From Moniliella sp. 'wahieum' (lineage: Eukaryota > Basidiomycota > Moniliellomycetes > Moniliellales > Moniliellaceae), in NCBI GenBank assembly GCA_003971905.1, contig RSEE01000051.1, forward strand, positions 422,058-486,057: a stretch of DNA of 64,000 bases, read 5' to 3'. The notes beneath the pieces were generated by a model that saw nothing but the letters and a program-made list of their open reading frames with translations, had not been told where the DNA came from and ran no database searches. The position numbers and the translations under genes are program-made. This document shows, in pieces, positions 57,565 through 64,000 of this stretch; the stretch's first letter is position 1, and each line of letters opens with the position of its first letter.

Positions 57565-59920
57565 ATGCACCACACGCCACATGCCACGTGTCACCGCTCA
57601 CCCCCCTCCCTACATACACCTGCCCCCTCCTTCCGCCGCCTCCCCACATCCCGCCCCGTCGTCACTACACCCCCCACCCTCCCTCATGGGCACCCTCGGG
57701 GACAGCATCCCACGGGCACGGGGCCAACCCGCCCACATCTCCCCCTCCTCACCCGCCGCTCCACCGGCAACCTCCGGCGCTGGGCCCGCCGCTTTGCCAC
57801 CCCCGCCGCCTCCTTCCTCGCGCCCCCCACCACACACGCCGCCCAGCCCAGCCGCCCCAAACGGTTGGGCCCTTTGTCGAAGCCCACCGGTACGCAGCCC
57901 TGCCCACCCTCTTCTTGGCCCACACGCACCCAGCCCGACGGTGGTCTCAGCCATGCCCGATCTCTTAGCTCGTTCCAAGTCCTGCAAGCGGTATTTTCCC
58001 ATCCAATCATTTCCTCCGCAGACACCGCCTCCCGCAGCTGCAGCCATAACCCCAGTGTTCCTCCCGAGCCTACCCTCCCCTCCCCAAATCCAAGTGTCGC
58101 CTTCCAGAAGTATGGCCCTCCATCTCCCCCAACACAGTCAAACCTAGCGGCCCCTAACCATGCGTCATCGACGGCCAACCTAGAATACGCCGCTTGCACT
58201 GGCCGCATCGATGCAAACCATTGCGGCGAGAGCGTGGTGGATCCAGAAAGTACTTCCACACCTCAACTAGTGTTGTGTACCTTGAGTCGGAGCAGCAGCA
58301 GCGACAGCCTGACTGACACATCGTGCGATGAGGAGACTTGTACTTTTGGAGGGGATCTCTCACTTCTGCCTGATGTGCCAGAGTCACTGGACTCGCTGGT
58401 GGGACATGTAAGCGGCAGCGTTCAATCCGGATCATGGAGCAAGTCGAGCCCTCATTCGGACGATTGGGCTACACCATACGAATTCTCCCCGGTCGGTCCT
58501 CTCGGTCTTGGGATTAACCCTCCAGGTCGGTCCCGATCCAGTACTGCCCCTCAACTCCCGCTGGACCCGACAAAGAAGGAGATGGTGTGCCCAAGTGAAT
58601 CCATCCCGAAATCGAGGCTTCCTCCGCAGCCTTCGGTTGGTACGATACGTCGTGCAACTTCTGCTCATTTGAGCCGGTCTCGCGGGCGCACTTCTCCCCC
58701 GCCATCATCCTGGTTTCTATCTCGCAGAAGGGGGGCACATCACCTCAGGACTGGTGCATCGATCAACAATGGCATTCCGGATCAATTGAAAGGGGGAACA
58801 AATACTGACTACTACTGTCCCTCCATCCCACTTCGCTCCACGGACCACATTCCGCAAGGCCAGTCGAGCGCCACGGCTGACCTATCTAGGTGGAACCAAG
58901 GGGAACCCGCTTGACATCCCTTTGTTCTGTCACTGCTGGAGCTGATCAATCCGAATTGCCTCGACGTCTGCAGCGACCACATACCAGTGGCCAGGTGGAA
59001 TTTCCCTTGTCGTCTTCCAACCCTCGGGAAAGTGATGTCAATGGGGCGCCATGCTCGTATCCGATCTTGGACCGCAGGGTCGTATGCTCCTCTCTTTTCG
59101 TTTTCTTCACGAGCCTCAGTCTCCTTCTCATCTCCCCTGGTGTTCACCGGAGCTCGTCATTCGACAGAGCCCAGTCGCCCTCTTCAATCAGTTATTTACC
59201 GCCTTCCAAGTTGACTATTACCGAACGCAGGTCGTCGGTTCCAGCAAGGGTGGGAAGATTGTCTGACCCTCCGTCCGTCAGCCCATTACCAAACCCGCGA
59301 CCAGTTTGCCTCGCTCTTCGGTCCTAACACCAAGGAGGAATTCGAGTTTGGGCATGGGACTAAGTACATTGGCCATGTCAATCAAGACTGGGGTTCGGTC
59401 TTCCACTTGGTCTTTGCCCTTGGCTCGCAATGGTTCAATACACGCAGTGGGAGATGAGTGTGTTACTACTCGTTTCAGCAGGGCTCCCATTCCACGGATG
59501 CGATTGGCATGGTACCTTCCGATCGCCGTTTCTCTTCCCCCAGTCTTTTCTGCAACGAAGAGCCACCTTCTCCCGCAAACGGAAGCAAGCGATGAGCCCC
59601 CTTTCTCCCCCCCTTCAACCTCTTCCCCCGTTGGATAGCCGTCCCGCCATCCCACGTCGCACCCAATCGGCAGCTACCTTGCTGTTGTTCCAGAGGGACA
59701 GCGAGTACTTTCCCCTGGTTCACCCAGTTTGGTCGACTCCGCCCCTGCTCCCTTACCTGTCCACAAACGGTTCAGGGCCTCTTTGTTCGCTCAGGGCTTG
59801 CTTCACCTTCTTGATCTTTCTAAATACTTGTCTCACACTGGTTGTGTGTGCATCTAGTGCGTCTTCATTCTTTCTCTGACCCCCGCACTCGGTGGTGCCC
59901 CTCTCTTTTTTTGCCCGACA
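57565..59920 (+). CDS. Large Ser/Pro-rich hypothetical protein (frame-broken)
   Basis: An uninterrupted frame runs from 57565 to 58914 (449 codons), the longest in this part of the window. The first 190 codons are C-rich low complexity, open in all three frames, and begin with an intergenic-type CACATGCCACGTG motif, so the true start is doubtful. From about 58150 codon use looks real: a Ser- and acid-rich part (SRSSSSDSLTDTSCDEETC, then LLPDVPESLDSLVGHVSGSV), Arg/Ser-rich RRATSAHLSRSRGRTSPPPS. Beyond the first stop, other frames continue with coding-like pieces: SPELVIRQSPVALFNQLFTA, then FASLFGPNTKEEFEFGHGTK, YIGHVNQDWGSVFHLVFALG and a last piece near 59640-59860 (GSYLAVVPEGQRVLSPGSPS, then FAQGLLHLLDLSKYLS). 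The LVFALGSQW stretch faintly recalls the middle region of fungal transcription factors, but no zinc cluster is seen. Family unknown. Confidence 0.45.
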
Positions 59921-60363
59921 GCGTCTTGTCATTTGTGCTGTCGGATGTGAGATCTGACTCTTCAATTTTGGGCGTTGCCCACTTCCGTATTGGAAGTTGT
60001 ATTCTCCACCCTAGACCGGGCTGCTGGTTGGCCTTGTTTCCTGTGTCCTTTTATGTTACTGTGCCTGAATAATTAGCAGGCGAAGAAACACTATATGATC
60101 TACAGGCCGCATACATGTACCACACCCGAAGGATAAACCAAAGACAGATTGCACGTTGATACGTTGAGAGAACACAAGGCCGGTAGCTCACCGCATTCGG
60201 ACCACAAACCCGGCATCTGTCAAGTCGGCGGACATGCGCTCGGGACCTATACTACTACCTAGTTGGCAGGTGATGTGGCTGAGGCATATCCGATTGCGCT
60301 TGGGGCTGCCAACAATGCCAAGCAGACAACACCTCCATCCCCCAGCGCCCTCCCCCCCCCTTC
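59921..60363. other. Intergenic, no gene seen
   Basis: 3' flanks of the Ser/Pro-rich gene and CHL1, which converge. No motif of note. Confidence 0.4.
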
Positions 60364-63300
60364 TCATCTGTGCCCCATAAAAAAGGAAACAACGTCTCGT
60401 AGAGTCTCAGGGAACGTCCGGGGCTTGCGCAGCCCCCTGGCCCCGTCCCAGCCGTCGCTGAATCTGGCGAGCCCGAGGTGATCCAGCCGGGCAGACGCGC
60501 CTCGATGTCGGAGCGAGCATAGCGCGCGTCCACAAGGAGTAGTGCGGCATAATCGCCCGCATGTCGGATCGCCCTTCCAATGCTTTGGTTAACGGCCCGC
60601 ATGCACATGTTCATGTACAGCTCCTTGCCTGCGTCGGTGCTACTTGCGCGTGGCTGGTTCTCGCGCGCAAAGCGCATCGTTCTTGTAGTTCGGCGCTTCC
60701 GGCGTGCGGAAAGGGGGCCAAGCACCACCACCGCCCGAGCCAAGTCGTCAGCAAAGTTGATCCCTTCGCTCAGCTTGGCGCCCACTACAGCAAACAAAAG
60801 GCGCCGCGCCTTCGTCCACTGGGAGCGGCCTTGACAGCCGCGCATACTCCCCCAGCAGCGCCTCTACTTCGCCACTCGAGTTGGTTCGTAGAAGAGGGAT
60901 TTGCGGTCCGCCAGTTTGCCCAACATACCACTGGCTTGCCATCGCGCTTTGTACGCCGCCAGGACGGCATAGGAAGGAACGAATACGACCATTCCGTGTG
61001 GCACGACGAGGCTACGTTGAGCAAGACTTGACCCAACTCGTCCGTCTGACAGAAAGAAGCGAGTTCATCCGGATCAGCCAACACACCAAGCAGGACAATA
61101 GGAGGGGCACACACCATTTGCGTATCCGATCGTTTCTCGTACGTCACTCCAACCGTCTTCCCGACGGGCCAACACACAACACTCGTCAGGACATTTTTGG
61201 AGGGGATAATGTGCCCGCAGGAAAGCTTATCAACCGCGTCCTCTGACCGAAGGAAATAGTTGCGCCACCACGGGTGCCATGGGCGACATGGTCCCACCGG
61301 CCAAAACGACAGACCGGGCGGATTGGACAACAGGCGCAAACGCCTTACCCGCATCCAGCAGTTGATACTTGATACTCACGTTGCGACCCAGGTCTGCTTC
61401 GCTCCCGGCTTGGACACGCAGAAGGACTCGACCATCTCCATCGGATCGAGCGAGACTGTCGAGAAAACGGGCAAGGGTGTGAAGAACGGGAAGGCTGCTC
61501 CGCAAGTGGGTGGCTGACTACTTGGGTTTGCTTTGCTGCTGCGTCGAGCGGCAACGTCCGCGTACCCTGCCAATTTCCGAGCAACTTGCTCTCATGAAGG
61601 AACCGAGAAAGCGCGAGCTGACTGATCTGGTGGTGTCAGTATTCGTAATTGGAATTGAAGAGAAGGAAGCGAGAGAAGACGTACGTTGATCAGATCCCCT
61701 GTTCCGCCCATCTGCGCGACAAACTTGCTGGCGGTCAAGATGGCTTCTTTGGGCTTGAAGCGAGTCCCAGAAGGGAAGAGGTCCGGCATGCCATTGCCAT
61801 TGGACCGAGGGGGTCCTTTTCCCATTTCAAGAAGAGGCGGCTTTTGATTGCCCTGGCCATGGCCATTAGTCTTGCTGCTCGGTTGCGCCACTGCTTCCAA
61901 AGCCCAATTCCGTATGGCTGCCACCATGGCTGTCAGCGCAGCCACCAAGCGACGAATTTGGACCTCGTTGTCCCCACGGAGACGAGTAGCAAACCGAGTG
62001 AGATAGGCTTGGGTGGCCTCCAGCGCGCTGCGCACATCCGCCAAAGTGAGCGACAAGGTGTATTGTCCCAGGACCGTATCAACCAGGTTATGGGCCTCAT
62101 CAATGAGCACCACATTGTCCTTGAGTGTCACGCCCCCTGAATTTGGCTCCGAGGCACTCAACAACAAGTTGTAGGGTGCGGTAACGAGATGCGCAGTACG
62201 GGTGGCAGCGCGCGAGGCAAAATAGGGACATACTCCTAAGTCCCGTCCAAGTGAGGCAAGGTCCTCAATGTCTCGCACTTGGGCAAACGCATGGGAGCGG
62301 AACAGGATGGTGCGTTCTAATCCCTCGGTTGTAGGCGGCGGGGCAAACGGGCACCGGCAATCCTCTTCGTCAGGCGAATCAGCGAGGGAAGAGGAAGTGG
62401 TGGTGCTGTTCGTTTTTCTTCGTTTGTTGGCTTCGGACCGTGGCGGCGCAGTGAGCAGTTCTGCACCGCTCATTCATCGCCTCTGTCCCCCTGGCCGCAC
62501 CCAGAGAACGGACCTGGTCATTGATACACAACTGGGCTCGGCTGCCCAATGCAATGGCCCGCAGGGGGATGGTCTCCCATACCCATCCCTCGGACGCAGG
62601 CTTATCGGGTGGAAGACCCTCGGTCGCGGGATCCTCAACACCAATCTCGACACGGGGACCCCCACGAAGCGGTGCAACCGAACGAACCGGTTTGACACGA
62701 AGCCCATGCTGGGCAAACCGCGTCTTGCGCACTTCAGCGGCAAACTGGGTAATTGGCTGTGCGTGCGGCTGGCCAAGATGATTTGGGGTTTGGTTTCCTG
62801 GGTCAGCAACTCTTCCAACTCGCGCTCCCGCCTTGATCCGCCCTCGGATATGGAGGCCAACGCCGTCCGCGTGTCAAACTCGCATGCAGTGCTCCCCGAC
62901 CCGATCCCGACGTTGCGGACTCGTACGTTCGCAACAGCGCTTTCAGCTCGGGTGTCAAACCGGCATCGTCTGCTTCGGGCGTGGGGTGCCTAGGAAAGCA
63001 GCCATCTCGTCCGCCACCGAGACATTGGTTTCGTGTTCACCCAGAATAAAACGATCGTCGTCCGCCTCGTCTCCGACATCGATACGCGGACGCGCATGCT
63101 TATGCGAGGTAGCGTACGACCTACCAGTCCGCCCGGCTGGAACGAGGGTGCGAGCAGGCGCCGTTGCTTTGGCTTGGACCAAGCGTTGCTCCTGTCGACG
63201 AGCGGTGGCAATGCGCTGGCTCAAGTCCCGTTCCGCCTCGGCTGCCCAATCTCGTTCCTTGGCGAGCGCGTGGGCAGTAACCCAGTCGGGTACATCGTCA

Positions 63301-63636
63301 TCGTCGGCCAGGCTGGGGGCGGCATGGTGCGAGGGGGAGAGTTGGGTGGACAAAGGTGCAGTCGTAAGGGCACCACGCGTGGAACGCTGCATGTTGCTCG
63401 ATCCATGTCAGCGCGGCACACGCAAGCGACAGTGACTTGCCCGTGCCAGTGGGCGACTCGAAGATGCCAGCGTGGCCGTGCTCAATGCAGTGGAACAGGG
63501 CGCGCATGAGCGTGAGCTGGATGGTGTACGCCTGGGAATGGGGGAAACCAAAGGCACGCGAGGCGGCCTCTGCGTCCGACTCGGACGCGGAGGGCGTGGG
63601 AAGAACGAGCGCTCCGGCGGATGAAGCACTGGTCAT
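60364..63636 (-). CDS. CHL1: Fe-S DNA helicase CHL1/DDX11
   Basis: CHL1 is a 5'-3' XPD-family helicase needed for sister-chromatid cohesion and fork stability. The start [12 protein letters not shown] (ATG at 63636) precedes [20 protein letters not shown] and the Walker [21 protein letters not shown]. The Fe-S region has [10 protein letters not shown] and [13 protein letters not shown]. The Walker B/DEAH box is [20 protein letters not shown]. An Asn/Lys-rich insert ([16 protein letters not shown]) is followed by an intron near 61680-61625 (GTACGT to CAG). C-terminal helicase motifs: [20 protein letters not shown] and motif [22 protein letters not shown], then [19 protein letters not shown]. 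Another frame gives the likely end [20 protein letters not shown] to VSFFMGHR with a stop at 60364-60366. At least seven slips. Identity is firm; exon limits are approximate. Confidence 0.9.
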
Positions 63637-64000
63637 GGCGGCGGATTGGAGTGGTGGTGGTGGTGGTGCCCATCGATCGAACGAGGCCAGTGGCGAGCGA
63701 GGCTACTGCGCCGGAAGGAGCCCCCGCGTCAAGCCATATTAACACCCCAACGAAGTGGCCAAAATTCTCCAACGCGCCGCGTCGATGCATGGAGGACGCG
63801 TGTGAACATTGAACATTGAATATTGTCCCCGACACGTGACCAGTACACAGGCCACCCGGAACTCGCGATAAGAAGGCGGCGAAGAATCGGCACATCGATG
63901 GGATAATTGAGGCCTCGAGGAATCAATAGGCGACATGATGGCGTTTTGCGTCCTGGGTGAGTTGGGTACCAGCCTAAAGCATTGTTCCTGGGCCGGCAAA
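63637..64000. other. Upstream region of CHL1, no gene seen
   Basis: A GGTGGT triplet run (63652-63666) lies just before the start codon, and GAACATTGAACATTGAATATT repeats lie at 63804-63824. The open frames here lack conserved motifs. Confidence 0.4.

Overview
This is nuclear DNA of a fungus. The evidence is the protein set (Dbf4 with motif M and a CCHH finger, GINS Psf3, two-domain fungal phosphofructokinase, Abp1 with ADF-H and SH3 domains, vacuolar alkaline phosphatase Pho8, cytochrome-b5-fused acyl-CoA dehydrogenase, CHL1 helicase). Introns are few and short (45-69 nt), GT-AG, often with CTAAC/CTGAC branch sites, and the tRNA genes carry introns. GC-rich codon use, sparse short introns and the proteins themselves suggest Basidiomycota, possibly a lineage with few introns, but I cannot fix the taxon from the sequence alone.

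Layout. 1-2503 (-) Nup192, running off the left edge. 3787-5318 (+) Ent3/epsinR-type ENTH adaptor. 6207-8874 (-) eIF3c. 9738-11235 (-) Dbf4. 12318-12424 (+) tRNA-Ser(GCU). 12564-13258 (+) Psf3. 13729-14469 (+) unidentified alanine-rich protein. 14635-17400 (-) phosphofructokinase. 20712-22156 (+) histidine acid phosphatase with a C-terminal membrane anchor. 25243-26273 (-) membrane-anchored thioredoxin-fold protein without CxxC. 27082-28214 (-) single-pass membrane protein. 30032-32134 (+) Abp1. 32868-35130 (+) Pho8. 36359-42341 Ty1/copia retrotransposon with 224-bp LTRs and a CTTAG target duplication. 43335-44783 and 46590-48346 (+) two paralogous CENP-B-type DNA-binding proteins. 48791-48875 (-) tRNA-Asp(GUC). 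49420-51049 (-) cyt b5/acyl-CoA dehydrogenase. 51790-52228 (+) ubiquitin-like/L40 fusion. 53008-54635 (-) endonuclease III. 57347-57429 (-) tRNA-Lys(CUU). 57565-59920 (+) Ser/Pro-rich unknown. 60364-63636 (-) CHL1.

The genes do not form one pathway. Several serve chromosome replication and upkeep (Dbf4, Psf3, endonuclease III, CHL1), and others serve traffic and the cell cortex (Ent3, Abp1, Pho8). Intergenic spaces are long (up to 3.3 kb) and rich in short palindromic repeats (ACATGT, AACGTT, AAGCTT, AGGCCT).

The window's dominant oddity is that almost every conserved gene is cut by one-base frameshifts, several exactly where a homopolymer is one base short. Because essential genes are all affected, I read this mainly as sequence error rather than decay. 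Gene spans below therefore cover the whole homologous region across the breaks. The most biologically interesting items are the tandem CENP-B-like pair beside the retrotransposon, the divergent ubiquitin domain fused to L40, the redox-dead thioredoxin-fold membrane protein and the dispersed palindrome clusters.
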